The position numbers were made by a program, and so were the translations under genes. This document shows, piece after piece, positions 27,612 through 35,760 of a DNA stretch of 64,000 nt (positions are counted from its first letter, which is position 1; each line of letters begins with the position of its first letter). Below the pieces are notes generated by a model. It ran no database searches. It was not told the DNA's origin and saw only the letters and a program-made list of their open reading frames with translations. This stretch comes from Cupriavidus basilensis OR16 (lineage in GTDB: Bacteria; Pseudomonadota; Gammaproteobacteria; Burkholderiales; Burkholderiaceae): NCBI RefSeq assembly GCF_000243095.1, contig NZ_AHJE01000038.1, positions 45,281 through 109,280 of the forward strand. Reading direction: 5' to 3'.

Positions 27612-28312
27612 GCCTGCGCCGCCGAGTTGGTCAAGCCAAGCACGTGCGCCATCACCACCAGTTCGGCAAAGGTGCGCGCGCCCATCTTCTTCATGGCCTG
27701 CGCCCGGTGGATCTTGACCGTGACCGTGCTCAAGCCCACGTCGTCAGCAATCTGCTTGTTCATCAGGCCTGCCGCCGCCCGCGCCATGACTTCGCGCTCG
27801 CGCGATGTCAGCGTATCGAACGCAGCCTTCAATTCGCGCCCGCGCCGTTCGCAAGCGCGCCGCTGTGCGTCCCTGCCGATGGCTTCCGTCACCGCGTCGA
27901 GCAGGTCCTGGTCACGAAACGGCTTGGTCAGGAAATGGGTTGCGCCGGCCCGCATCGCCATGACCGACATGGCAACGTCCGCGTGGCCGGAGATAAACAC
28001 CACCGGCACCATGCAACCCACCTCGGCGAGCATGGCCTGCAGTTCCAGCCCGCTGGCCCCCCTGAGGCGCACGTCGAGCACCAGGCAGCACGGCACATCG
28101 GGAATCGGGAAGCACAGGAACTCGGCCGCGGAAGCAAAGGTCCTGACCTGGATATCCATCGAGCGGAACAGGCTTGCAATGCCATCGCGCAAGACCGCGT
28201 CATCGTCGACGACCAGCACCACGCCGTCGTCGACAAGCCCGCCGCCGGGACTGGGATAGCTGCCGGATATCGCCATTGCGTGCCCTATGCCCGGCACCTG
28301 GAGAGAAGGCAT
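27608..28312 (-). CDS. FixJ-family two-component response regulator
   Basis: Response regulator: receiver VVLVVDDDAVLRDGIASLF with acceptor Asp in LVLDVRLRGASGLELQ, VVFISGHADVAMSVMAMRAG and KPF, then a LuxR-type HTH (LTSREREVMARAAAGLMNKQIA, STVTVKIHRAQAMKKM). The start is uncertain: ATG 28312 or ATG 28276; the receiver begins soon after both. The stop overlaps the kinase start (GTGA), so the pair is translationally coupled. A LacI-type operator with a good promoter lies upstream at 28524, which suggests that this operon belongs to the LacI regulon to its right. Confidence 0.88.
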   Translation of the reverse strand: MPSLQVPGIGHAMAISGSYPSPGGGLVDDGVVLVVDDDAVLRDGIASLFRSMDIQVRTFASAAEFLCFPIPDVPCCLVLDVRLRGASGLELQAMLAEVGCMVPVVFISGHADVAMSVMAMRAGATHFLTKPFRDQDLLDAVTEAIGRDAQRRACERRGRELKAAFDTLTSREREVMARAAAGLMNKQIADDVGLSTVTVKIHRAQAMKKMGARTFAELVVMAHVLGLTNSAAQA

Positions 28313-28737
28313 GCGACGATCATTTGAATCCTCTATTCTCAAACTCCGGGAAAAAACGGCAACGCGAGATGCGCCCACCTGCCTGGCGGGCAGCGCGATT
28401 CTTCCCTATCCGCATGAGGCCGGCCATTGTCCAGGGGTGTGCACCGCCCATCCCTGGGTGTAACCGGGGCGCGGTCCATGCACCGCACAACTCGCCAGCC
28501 CCACGGCTGTCTCGCGTCGATTCTGCAAACGTTTGCATTATGGATTAAAGCACCAGAAGATCAAGCCCGAAAATGCAGCCGCACCGGATCCGCACAACTT
28601 GCAAATGGCCTGCATCCCTTACTGCGCAAGGCTTTGAAGCCGATGGCCGGTAGCCACTACAAGAATGTGTAGTTGACCACCGGCGCCATTCCCGGAAGAT
28701 GCGGGTTGTTGCCCGCGCGAGCCGCTTAGCGAGCCGC
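28313..28737. other. Intergenic region carrying the two-component promoter and a LacI-type operator
   Basis: No gene seen in 425 bp. It contains the leftward promoter (TTGATC, 16-bp spacer, CATAAT) and the operator TGCAAACGTTTGCA at 28524-28537. The rest has no recognisable feature. Confidence 0.6.
28524..28537 (-). promoter_or_regulatory. LacI-family operator, copy 1 (two-component operon)
   Basis: Perfect 14-bp palindrome TGCAAACGTTTGCA. On the minus strand it directly follows CATAAT (28538-28543), which has TTGATC 16 bp upstream, so it overlaps the expected start of transcription toward the response regulator/kinase genes. The CCATAATGCAAACGTTTGCA block is identical at 35761. Confidence 0.8.
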
Positions 28738-29766
28738 TTAGTGCGCCGGCGGCGCCGTCGAGCCGCGTACGATCAGCTCCGGGCGGAGCACCACGCTGGC
28801 GGCCTCGGCCCTCTCGTTCTCGATGCGCGCCAGCAGCAGCGTGGCCGCTTGCACGCCCATCTCGTGCACGGCAATCCGGATGGTGGTGAGCGGAGGCGTC
28901 AGCGCATCGACAAAGGGCATATCGTTGTGGCCGATCACCGAGACGCGCGCGGGGCAGGCGATGCCGGCCTCGCGCAGATAGTCATAACATCCCAGCGCCA
29001 CCAGGTCGTTGCCCGCGGCGATCGCGGTCAGCGTGGGAAACTGCGCCAGCAGCGCGCGGCAGGCTTCGCGCCCCGCTTCGCGGCCGTAGCTTGCCGCTTC
29101 CACGATCATCCATTCGCCTTTGCGCAGCTTGTTGCGCCGCACCGCATCGACAAAGCCCTGCTTGCGCTGATGTCCGGTGGACAGCGAGTCCGGCCCGGCG
29201 ATATGGCCAATGCGGCGATGCCCGAGCGCCACCAGGTGATCGACGGCGAGCCGCATCCCGAGCAGGTTGTCGCTGACCACGCAGGGCACCCGGCCGAGAT
29301 CTTCCCCGCGATTGACCATCACCACGGGGATGTTCTGCTTGACGCAGTAGTCCAGCACGGCATCCTCCCGCTCGGCGGTCGCCAGGATCAGGCCGTCGAC
29401 CTGGCGCCCCATCATCTGGTCGATGACAAAGCGCTGGCGCGTCTTGTCGGCGCCCACATTGACCACGATGGGCACATAGCCCTGCGAGGCCAGCACGCCC
29501 TCGAGCCCGGCCAGGATTGGCGGGAACACGGGGTTGGAGATATCCGGCAGCACCACGCCGATGAGTCCGGAGCGCTTGGTGCGCAGCCCGGCGGCGATGC
29601 GGTTTGGCCGGAAGCCGAGTTCGTCGGCCATGCGCAGGATACGCTCGGCCACCTCATCGGCGACCAGGTGCCGCGTGGCGGCATTCATCACCCGGGAAAC
29701 AGTGGAGTAATGGACATCCGCCTTCGCCGCAAGGTCCTTTAGGGTAATGCGCTTACGCTGGTCCAT
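28738..29766 (-). CDS. LacI-family transcriptional repressor
   Basis: Repressor of 342 residues: N-terminal LacI helix-turn-helix with hinge (ITLKDLAAKADVHYSTVSRV, then MNAATRHLVADEVAERILRM) and a periplasmic-binding-protein-like effector domain (GLIGVVLPDISNPVFPPILAG, YVPIVVNVGADKTRQRFVID, HRRIGHIAGPDSLSTGHQRK). The ATG at 29766 is placed just before the HTH. It is the third gene after the porin and Bug genes on the same strand. It is the obvious candidate to bind the three TGCAAACGTTTGCA palindromes at 28524, 31968 and 35761; the central CG with flanking AAA/TTT is typical of LacI-family operators. The effector is probably the transported carboxylate or a pathway intermediate. Confidence 0.94.
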   Translation of the reverse strand: MDQRKRITLKDLAAKADVHYSTVSRVMNAATRHLVADEVAERILRMADELGFRPNRIAAGLRTKRSGLIGVVLPDISNPVFPPILAGLEGVLASQGYVPIVVNVGADKTRQRFVIDQMMGRQVDGLILATAEREDAVLDYCVKQNIPVVMVNRGEDLGRVPCVVSDNLLGMRLAVDHLVALGHRRIGHIAGPDSLSTGHQRKQGFVDAVRRNKLRKGEWMIVEAASYGREAGREACRALLAQFPTLTAIAAGNDLVALGCYDYLREAGIACPARVSVIGHNDMPFVDALTPPLTTIRIAVHEMGVQAATLLLARIENERAEAASVVLRPELIVRGSTAPPAH

Positions 29767-29867
29767 GCGGGCAGGGAGGCTGGTGTGCGGTGAGTGGGAA
29801 AACATGCCATTTTAAGCGAAGACGCACGCGCCGCGCCCGCTTCCTTGCCAGCCGCCCTGCGCGCCGC

Positions 29868-30836
29868 CTACTGCCCGGCCTGCACGCCGGACTGCCGGAC
29901 CACCGGCGCCAGCTTGGCGATCTCCGCCTTGATGTAGCGCTCGAACTCCTGCGGCGTGGACGTCCGCGCTTCGGCGCCTTGCACCGACAGCCGCTCGCGC
30001 ACCTCCGGTGTGGCCAGCGCCTTCGAGATCTCGCCATTCAGCGCGGCCACGATCTCCTTTGGCGTGCCCGCGGGCGCCAGCACGCCGAACCATGACTCGA
30101 AGGCATAGCCCGGCAAGCCCGACTCCGCCACCGTCGGGATGTCCGGCAAGGCGGCGGCCCGCTTCGGTGTGGTGACCGCCAGCGCCTTGAGCTTGCCCTG
30201 GCGCACGAACGGCATGGCGGAGACAGTGGGCGCAAACATCAGGTCGACACGGCCCGCCATGACATCGGTCAGCGCCTCGCCCGTGCCCTTGTAGGGAATG
30301 TGCGCGATGTCCACGCCGGCTTCCATCTTGAACAGCTCCCCGCTCAGGTGCGTCGAGCTGCCGGACCCTGCCGAGTCGAAGTTCATGGCGCCAGGCTTCG
30401 CCCTGGCGGCTGCCACCACATCCTTGACCGAGCCAAGCTTGCTGGCGCTGTTCACCACCAGCACGTTGGGTACCGTCGCCACCAGTGTCACCGGGGCGAA
30501 GTCCTTGACCGTGTCGTACGACAGCTTGGGATAGAGCGTGGCATTGATGGCATGCCCGACCGATACCAGGATCAGGGTGTAGCCGTCCGGCGCGGCCTTG
30601 GCGACCATCCCCGCGCCGAGCGTGCCGCCCGCGCCGGGCCGGTTCTCCACGATCATCTGGTAGCGGCCGGATTCGCCCAGCCGGTTGCTGACGATGCGGG
30701 CGAGGATGTCGGTGGCGCTGCCCGGTGAGAATGGCACCACCAGGCGGATCGGCTTGGCGGGATACTGGGGCGGCTGGGCGAGCGCGCCCCCGGCGCTCAC
30801 CGCGAGGGTGGCGCACAGCAGGATGCTTCGAATCAC
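29868..30836 (-). CDS. Bug/TctC-family periplasmic solute-binding protein
   Basis: Receptor of 322 residues: signal peptide SILLCATLAVSAGGALAQ, then YPAKPIRLVVPFSPGSATDI, VENRPGAGGTLGAG, APDGYTLI, HIPYKGTGEALTDVMAGRVD and LKALAVTTPKR. The GTG at 30836 is chosen for the strong GGAGGAGACAACC just upstream; the longer frame to 30950 has no signal. It lies 64 bp after the porin gene and 101 bp before the LacI gene on the same strand, so porin, receptor and repressor probably share the operator-controlled promoter at 31968. The ligand is unknown but likely the substrate of the 32-36 kb catabolic operon. Confidence 0.93.
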   Translation of the reverse strand: MIRSILLCATLAVSAGGALAQPPQYPAKPIRLVVPFSPGSATDILARIVSNRLGESGRYQMIVENRPGAGGTLGAGMVAKAAPDGYTLILVSVGHAINATLYPKLSYDTVKDFAPVTLVATVPNVLVVNSASKLGSVKDVVAAARAKPGAMNFDSAGSGSSTHLSGELFKMEAGVDIAHIPYKGTGEALTDVMAGRVDLMFAPTVSAMPFVRQGKLKALAVTTPKRAAALPDIPTVAESGLPGYAFESWFGVLAPAGTPKEIVAALNGEISKALATPEVRERLSVQGAEARTSTPQEFERYIKAEIAKLAPVVRQSGVQAGQ

Positions 30837-30900
30837 GGTTGTCTCCTCCACCGCCTCGGGTCCGGCCGGATCGCTCCGGGCCGGCTGGGCGGCTCGATGG

Positions 30901-31920
30901 TCAGGTTCGAGGGTTAGGTTCGAGGAAGAACCCGACCGTCTCGGTGGCATTGCCGGCGCCGTTGCTGGCCAGCGCGAAACCCAGCCTGATGCTGCCGGGC
31001 CCGAGCTTTTGCACGAGCGAGGCGTAGTAGCCGTTGCGCGTCAGGTCGCCCGTGGCGGTGCGGTAGTGCAGCCGCTCATACAGCGCGGAGATCTTGGTGC
31101 TGGGGAACTGGTAAGACACGCCCACCTTGATGGCATTGTCGTTGCGGCCGGCCGTCTGGTAATGCTGGTGAAGCTCGTACGCCAGCGCCACGTTGAGCGG
31201 CCCGCGGTCATAGGTGGTAGCGAACGAGTAGAGCGCCGGGTTGCGCGGCGTGGTGAGCTTTTCCTCCGGCATGCCCCAGCCAAGCCCGGCGCGCAAGCCG
31301 TTCCACTCGGGGCTGCGGTACTGCACGATGTTCTGCTCGCGGCGATCGAACGAGTGCGTGTCCTGGATGTTGTTCGTGGTCGAGGCCGAGCCGTTGCTGA
31401 TCAGCGCCATGTACCCGGCGGTAGTCGGGTAATAGGGATCGTATTCCATGGTGGCTTCGGTGTACGGCGTGGTCCAGTGCCCCATGAAAAACGTGCCGTA
31501 ATCACCACTCAAACCGATGCGTGAATTTCGTCCCGCGATCTGCCCTGACCCGTTGTCGAGCGACAGGTTGCTCTCGATCTGCCAGATTGCCTTGAGCGAG
31601 CCGCCGAGGCCCTCCTCGCCCCGCAAGCCGAAGACCGAGCGGTTATTGGTCAGCCGCCCGACGCCGCCCAGCGCGGTACCGTTCGTGGCGGTGCTGGCCC
31701 GCGAGTACTCGATGCTGGTGTTCAGGCGCCCATAGACCGTCACCGTGGATTGCGCATGAGCGGACCCGCACACCGCCACCACGGCGAGCGCCCCGGCGCC
31801 GGCCGTCAGGATCGGCCACCGGTGCCGGGGCGCGGGGCTCGCCGCGCGGACCTTTGTTGTCTCCTGCCACCCATGCAAGCTGTACAACCTGTACAACCCA
31901 TGCCTCCAGGCATTTCCCAT
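30901..31920 (-). CDS. Outer-membrane porin, apparently shortened at the C-terminus
   Basis: Trimeric porin of the Burkholderiales type, 339 residues: long leader, signal peptide core (AGAGALAVVAVCGSAHAQ), STVTVYGRLNTSIEYSR, VFGLRGEEGLGGSLKAIWQIE and GRNSRIGLSGDYGTFFMGHW (constriction loop). The ATG at 31920 follows GGGGAAGACGTAC. The product ends ETVGFFLEPNPRT, without the last strands and the terminal aromatic residue that BAM recognition needs. Just at the stop, AGGTTCGAGG occurs twice within 20 bp (30901-30920), so a small rearrangement is likely. It shares its promoter region with a LacI-type operator and precedes the Bug gene. Confidence 0.85.
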   Translation of the reverse strand: MGNAWRHGLYRLYSLHGWQETTKVRAASPAPRHRWPILTAGAGALAVVAVCGSAHAQSTVTVYGRLNTSIEYSRASTATNGTALGGVGRLTNNRSVFGLRGEEGLGGSLKAIWQIESNLSLDNGSGQIAGRNSRIGLSGDYGTFFMGHWTTPYTEATMEYDPYYPTTAGYMALISNGSASTTNNIQDTHSFDRREQNIVQYRSPEWNGLRAGLGWGMPEEKLTTPRNPALYSFATTYDRGPLNVALAYELHQHYQTAGRNDNAIKVGVSYQFPSTKISALYERLHYRTATGDLTRNGYYASLVQKLGPGSIRLGFALASNGAGNATETVGFFLEPNPRT

Positions 31921-31967
31921 GTACGTCTTCCCCTTTTCGATTTTCCGTCTGGTCAAGTTGAAGCATA

Positions 31968-31981
31968 TGCAAACGTTTGCA
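31968..31981 (-). promoter_or_regulatory. LacI-family operator, copy 2 (porin/Bug/LacI operon)
   Basis: TGCAAACGTTTGCA in the 75-bp gap between the cupin stop (31996) and the porin start (31920), on the promoter side of the porin. It would give LacI control over its own operon as well as over uptake genes. Confidence 0.8.
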
Positions 31982-31995
31982 AACAAAGTAATAAT

Positions 31996-32334
31996 TCAAG
32001 GCGGGTACGGCATGGCCAGCAGCAGCATGGCGGGGCGGTTGGCCGGATTCTCCACCTTGCGGGCTTCGCCCGGCGCCAGGCAGACCGAGTCGTACTGCGT
32101 CAGGTGCACGACCTGCGCCCCCGTGCTGATGGTGACTTCGCCCTCCAGCAGCACATAGTGCTTCTCCAGCGGCGAGGCATCCAGCTCCGTATGGCCGCCC
32201 GGAAGGATCACCGAGACACCGAGCCAGAGCGATGCCGACGGCCCGGCCTCGAACCCCTGCAGGCGCAGGCAGCGCATCCCCTCGTGGCGGGGCGGGAAAT
32301 AGGCCGGCGCGGCGGCGAACCGGGTCGTGTTCAT
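31996..32334 (-). CDS. Cupin-domain protein
   Basis: Small cupin of 112 residues. The conserved barrel pattern is visible in GGHTELDASPLEKHYVLLEGEVTI and LAPGEARKVENPANRPAML, with His/Glu residues that could hold a metal. Its start codon overlaps the stop of the reductase gene (ATGA), so it is the last gene of the catabolic operon. Such cupins act as small dioxygenases, isomerases or binding proteins; the role here is not known. Confidence 0.82.
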   Translation of the reverse strand: MNTTRFAAAPAYFPPRHEGMRCLRLQGFEAGPSASLWLGVSVILPGGHTELDASPLEKHYVLLEGEVTISTGAQVVHLTQYDSVCLAPGEARKVENPANRPAMLLLAMPYPP

Positions 32335-33377
32335 GGCATCAGCACCACGCGTTCCGGGGCGCCTTGCAGCACCGTGCGGTAGGCCTCGGCGGCGCGCGCC
32401 AGCGGGAACGCGTAGCCCGCGTGCACCGGGAAGGGCTTGAGCTGCCCGGCGGCAAACAGGGGGCCGAGCTGATCGAAGACCGCGGCGCAAGCGATGCTGC
32501 CCATGGCCAGCGTGTCGATGCCCACGTACGTATGCTGGCCGCGGTAGAAGGTAAAGATGTCAAACGGCACGGCACGGTCGAACGTCGAGATGAAGATCTG
32601 CGCGGCGCCGATCGCCATGGCCTTGTTGGCTTGCTCGAAGTATGGGCTGCCGACCGTGTTGTAGACGATGTCCGCGCCATGCCCGTCGGTCTCGTTGCGC
32701 ACCACTTCGGCGATGTTGTCGCGGCTGGCGTCCAGCATGCGCACCGTGCTGCTGGCGTGGCCGCGCAACGGCCCGGCCTCGCGCTCCACGGCGAAGACGC
32801 GCGCGCCCAGCGCGGTGGCGATCTGGATGGTGGCCTGGCCGACCTTGCCGTTGCCGCCGCATACCAGCACCACGCTGCCCGCCTTCGGCAGGCCGGCGCG
32901 GCGCAGGCCCTCGTAAGCGGTGACAAACGGCACGCCAACCGCGCCGGCTTCTTGCAAGGTCACGTTGGCGGGCTTCTCCCGCACCGCGCCAACGTCGAGC
33001 GTCAGGTAGCGGCTGTGCGTGCCATCGCGGCGAATGCCGAGCTCGCCGCCGCTGCCCCAGACCTCCTTGCCCAGCAGGTGCGTGGGCCCGTCCACCACCA
33101 CGCCGGCATAGTCGCGGCCGGGCACGCGCGGCCACACGGCGTGCGGCATCATTCCCAGCGTGGCCTTGACATCGCTCGGGTTGACGCCCGCGCTGGCGAC
33201 TTCGATGACGCATTGGCTGGTGCCGGCTGCTGGCTTGGCAATGCCGACGAACTCGAGCTGCAGCGCGTCGATGTTCGCTGCCTGTTGGGAGACGCGGATA
33301 GTGTTCATGGTGATGTGGTCTTTGTGTCCGTGTTTGTGTTTGTGTTTGTGTCTGTGCTTGTTTGTCTGTTCGTTCAT
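32331..33377 (-). CDS. Medium-chain (quinone oxidoreductase-like) reductase with His-Lys repeat leader
   Basis: NAD(P)H-dependent MDR protein of 348 residues: GroES-like N part (SAGVNPSDVKATLGMMPHAVW, VPGRDYAGVVVDG), Rossmann motif VLVCGGNGKVGQATIQIA, and DIVYNTVGSPYFEQA. It lacks the catalytic zinc cysteine cluster, so it fits the zeta-crystallin/enoyl reductase branch that reduces double bonds next to a carbonyl. The ATG at 33377 overlaps the stop of the BKACE gene (ATGA), which supports that start. It adds an unusual leader, NKHRHKHKHKHGHK, coded by a CACAAA hexamer repeat, before the alternative start at 33308. It may reduce an enone-type ring-cleavage product. Confidence 0.87.
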   Translation of the reverse strand: MNEQTNKHRHKHKHKHGHKDHITMNTIRVSQQAANIDALQLEFVGIAKPAAGTSQCVIEVASAGVNPSDVKATLGMMPHAVWPRVPGRDYAGVVVDGPTHLLGKEVWGSGGELGIRRDGTHSRYLTLDVGAVREKPANVTLQEAGAVGVPFVTAYEGLRRAGLPKAGSVVLVCGGNGKVGQATIQIATALGARVFAVEREAGPLRGHASSTVRMLDASRDNIAEVVRNETDGHGADIVYNTVGSPYFEQANKAMAIGAAQIFISTFDRAVPFDIFTFYRGQHTYVGIDTLAMGSIACAAVFDQLGPLFAAGQLKPFPVHAGYAFPLARAAEAYRTVLQGAPERVVLMP

Positions 33378-34258
33378 GCCGCCCGCAGGCCGAGCGTGGC
33401 CCGGGCCTCATGCGGCGACGCCAGCGCGCCGCCCAGCGATTTGATGATGTCGCGCGCCTTGGCGACCAGCGCCGCGTTGTCCGGGGCGAGCACGCCCTTC
33501 TCCAGGTAGATGTTGTCCTCCAGGCCAACCCGGACATGGCCGCCCGCCAGCCAGGACTGCGCCACGATCGGGAACTCCGCGCGGCCAACGCCGAAGGCGG
33601 ACCAGTGCGCGCCCGGCGGCAGCATGTTGCGTGCGTAGAACAAGGTCTCCGGGGTGGCCGCGAAACCGTATTTCACGCCGAGCACGAAGGTCCACAGGCC
33701 GGGGCCGTCCAGCACGCCTTCCTGGATGAAGTCGCGCGCCATATGGAGGTCGCCGGAGTCGAAGATCTCCAGCTCCGGCATGACGCCAGCCTCGCGGATG
33801 ATGGCAGCCATCTTGCGCACGTTCCGGGGCGTGTTGATGACCACGTCCGCGCCGGAATTCATCGTGTTGAGGTCCAGCGAACACACATCGGGGCGCAACG
33901 CGGCGATATGCGCGACGCGCACTTCCGGACGGACCAGGGTGGTGCCCGGGGCGGCGTTGCGGGGTTCGTCCTCTGCCGGCACGAAGCGCCCTCCGGGGCC
34001 GGTGGTCAGGTTGATGATGAGCGCCTTGTTGCGCTTGCGGATCAGCTCGATCACCTCGGCGTAGTACTCGAGCGCCATCGAAGGGCGCCCGCTCTCGGGG
34101 TCGCGTACATGGATGTGGGCCGCGGCCGCGCCCGCCTCGGCCGCCTCCAGCGCTGCCGTGGCGATCTGCGCCGGGGTCACCGGCAAGCCGGGATGTTGCT
34201 CGGGGGTGACGATATTCCCGGTGACGGCGCAGGTGATGATGGTCTTTCTGCTATGCAT
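33374..34258 (-). CDS. Beta-keto acid cleavage enzyme (BKACE, DUF849)
   Basis: Zinc-dependent TIM-barrel enzyme of 294 residues; the family joins a beta-keto acid and acetyl-CoA to give acetoacetate and a new acyl-CoA. Signatures: TCAVTGNIVTPEQHPGLPVTP, zinc ligands in AAHIHVRDPESGRPS, LIINLTTGPGG, LDLNTMNSG and the C-terminal GHVRVGLEDNIYLEKG. Length is normal. It sits between an SDR (upstream) and the MDR reductase (downstream, ATGA overlap) in an operon headed by an intradiol dioxygenase. In this context its substrate could be 3-oxoadipate or a related keto acid from ring cleavage; the founding member uses 3-keto-5-aminohexanoate. Confidence 0.93.
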   Translation of the reverse strand: MHSRKTIITCAVTGNIVTPEQHPGLPVTPAQIATAALEAAEAGAAAAHIHVRDPESGRPSMALEYYAEVIELIRKRNKALIINLTTGPGGRFVPAEDEPRNAAPGTTLVRPEVRVAHIAALRPDVCSLDLNTMNSGADVVINTPRNVRKMAAIIREAGVMPELEIFDSGDLHMARDFIQEGVLDGPGLWTFVLGVKYGFAATPETLFYARNMLPPGAHWSAFGVGRAEFPIVAQSWLAGGHVRVGLEDNIYLEKGVLAPDNAALVAKARDIIKSLGGALASPHEARATLGLRAA

Positions 34259-34300
34259 GGTGAACGTCTTGGTGTCTTGAACAATGTGTCGGGGAAGGGA

Positions 34301-34862
34301 TCAGCCAAGCTGGCGGCCGCCGTCGACCACGATGGTGGTGCCGGTGGAAAAGCGCAGCGAGGTGGCACAGGCCACGATGGCGTCGGCCACGTCGTCCGGC
34401 TTGCCCAATGCGCTTGAGCGGCGTGGTCCTGGCCGCGCGCTCGTTGAAGGCGCTGTCGCGCCCGGGCACGAAATCGGTGTCGACCACGCCGGGCGATACG
34501 TTGAGCACGCGGATCTCCGGCGCCAGCGCGCGGCCCAGCGATATGGCCATCATGTCGAGCCCCGCCTTGACCGCGCAATACGCGACGTTGCTGCCCATGC
34601 CGGTGCGCCCCGCGATGGACCCCACGTTGACCACCAGCCCCTCGCCCGTCGCTTTCAGGTGCGGCGCCATGGCGCGGATCGCGGCGAACTGGCCGCGCCA
34701 GTTCACTGCGAACATCTCGTCGATCAGCGCATCGTCCAGCGCATCGAGGTCGGCATGCGCGATCGCCCTGGTAAAGCCCGCGCTGTTGACCAGCATGTCG
34801 ATGCGGCCGTACTTGCGCTGCACGTCATCGGCCAGGCGCGCGAGCGATGCGGTATCGCTGTG
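34301..34862 (-). pseudogene. Short-chain dehydrogenase/reductase, 5'-truncated and frameshifted
   Basis: SDR core: SLARLADDVQRKYGRIDMLVNSAG, LVVNVGSIAGRTGMGSNVAYCAVKAG (catalytic Ser and YxxxK) and VLNVSPGVVDTDFV. The N-terminal 60 or so residues with the GxxxGxG nucleotide motif are missing: SDTASL is joined to the dioxygenase reading at about 34862. Near the end the frame shifts at GGG (34404-34406 as CCC); with one base less it reads RIGKPDDVADAIVACATSLR, STGTTIVVDGGRQLG and stops at 34301. Both lesions make it inactive. It probably oxidised or reduced a pathway alcohol. Confidence 0.85.
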
Positions 34863-35737
34863 AAATCCAGCGTGTAGAACGGCGCCGGGAAACCGCCCCA
34901 TGGGCTTGTGCCTTCGTCCACGCGCCGGAAATGGCCCACCAGCTCGCGATGCACGCCAAAGGTCACGTCCGACTCCAGATGCTCGGAATCGTCGGCGAAC
35001 ACCTGCGTGACGAGCGTGCGATAGCCCGGCGCCGCGGCAATGAAATGAATGTGCGCGGGGCGGTACGGATGGCGGTTCTGTTCGGCCAGCAGCTGGCCGA
35101 CAGGGCCGCCCGTCGGCACGGGGTAGCCCGCCGGGCGCACCGAGCGGAAATGGAAAGCGCCTTGCGCATCGGTACGAAAGGCGCCGCGCAGGTTCTTGTC
35201 CGGTTGCGCGGGGTCCTGGTTGTCGTAGAGGCCAACCGGCGAAGCCTGCCACGCTTCGACCAGCGCGCCGGCCAGGGGCTCGCCGGCGGTGTTGCGCACT
35301 TGTCCGCTCACGAACAATGGCAGCCCCGGCGTCTCGCCTTGCACCACGCAATCCCCGCACTCGTAGGTCGGCGCGCCGCCGCGATAGAACGGGCCCAGCA
35401 GGGCACCCGGCGTGCGGCCACCGGTGCTGCCGTTGTTCATCAGCGTGACCAGCGTCGACAGCCCGAGCACATCGGCCGCCAGCACCACCTCGTTGTTGGT
35501 GGCATTGGTCGCATGGCCAAGTGCCGCAACAAAGCGCAGCCCGAACTCGAACTCCTCGTCGCTGGGCCGCACCTCCCTCAGGAACGCGTGCAGATGATCG
35601 ACCAGCGCGTCGACGACCTGCCGCAGGCGCGGGTCCGTGGTATCGCGCATCGCCTGCTTGACCAGCTCGCTGAGCGTGTGTTCATCGTCCACCACGGCAA
35701 GGCCGCGGCCGAGCCTCGGGGCAAGTGTCGTCTCCAT
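34724..35737 (-). CDS. Intradiol ring-cleavage dioxygenase (hydroxyquinol 1,2-dioxygenase-like), fused at its 3' end
   Basis: Non-haem Fe(III) dioxygenase that opens catechol-type rings between the hydroxyls. From the ATG at 35737: helical dimer domain (LVKQAMRDTTDPRLRQVVDA), LGPFYRGGAPTYE (first Tyr ligand), PVGLYDNQDPAQPDKNLRGA (second Tyr) and HPYRPAHIHFIAAAPGYRTL (His ligands). This matches hydroxyquinol/chlorocatechol-type enzymes. Native sequence ends at PAPFYTLDF (about 34862); translation then runs 46 codons into the SDR gene in the wrong frame to 34724, so the last native residues and stop are lost. It is the first gene of the operon; a LacI-type operator lies 24 bp upstream. The product would be maleylacetate if the substrate is hydroxyquinol. 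Confidence 0.88.
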   Translation of the reverse strand: METTLAPRLGRGLAVVDDEHTLSELVKQAMRDTTDPRLRQVVDALVDHLHAFLREVRPSDEEFEFGLRFVAALGHATNATNNEVVLAADVLGLSTLVTLMNNGSTGGRTPGALLGPFYRGGAPTYECGDCVVQGETPGLPLFVSGQVRNTAGEPLAGALVEAWQASPVGLYDNQDPAQPDKNLRGAFRTDAQGAFHFRSVRPAGYPVPTGGPVGQLLAEQNRHPYRPAHIHFIAAAPGYRTLVTQVFADDSEHLESDVTFGVHRELVGHFRRVDEGTSPWGGFPAPFYTLDFTAIPHRSRAWPMTCSASTAASTCWSTARALPGRSRMPTSMRWTMR

Positions 35738-35760
35738 ATTCGTCTCTGGTTTCCGTTTTT

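Noticed and set aside
30895..30930. GGTTCGAGG resembling a tRNA T-loop
   Set aside because: No acceptor stem, D-arm or anticodon arm can be built around it.
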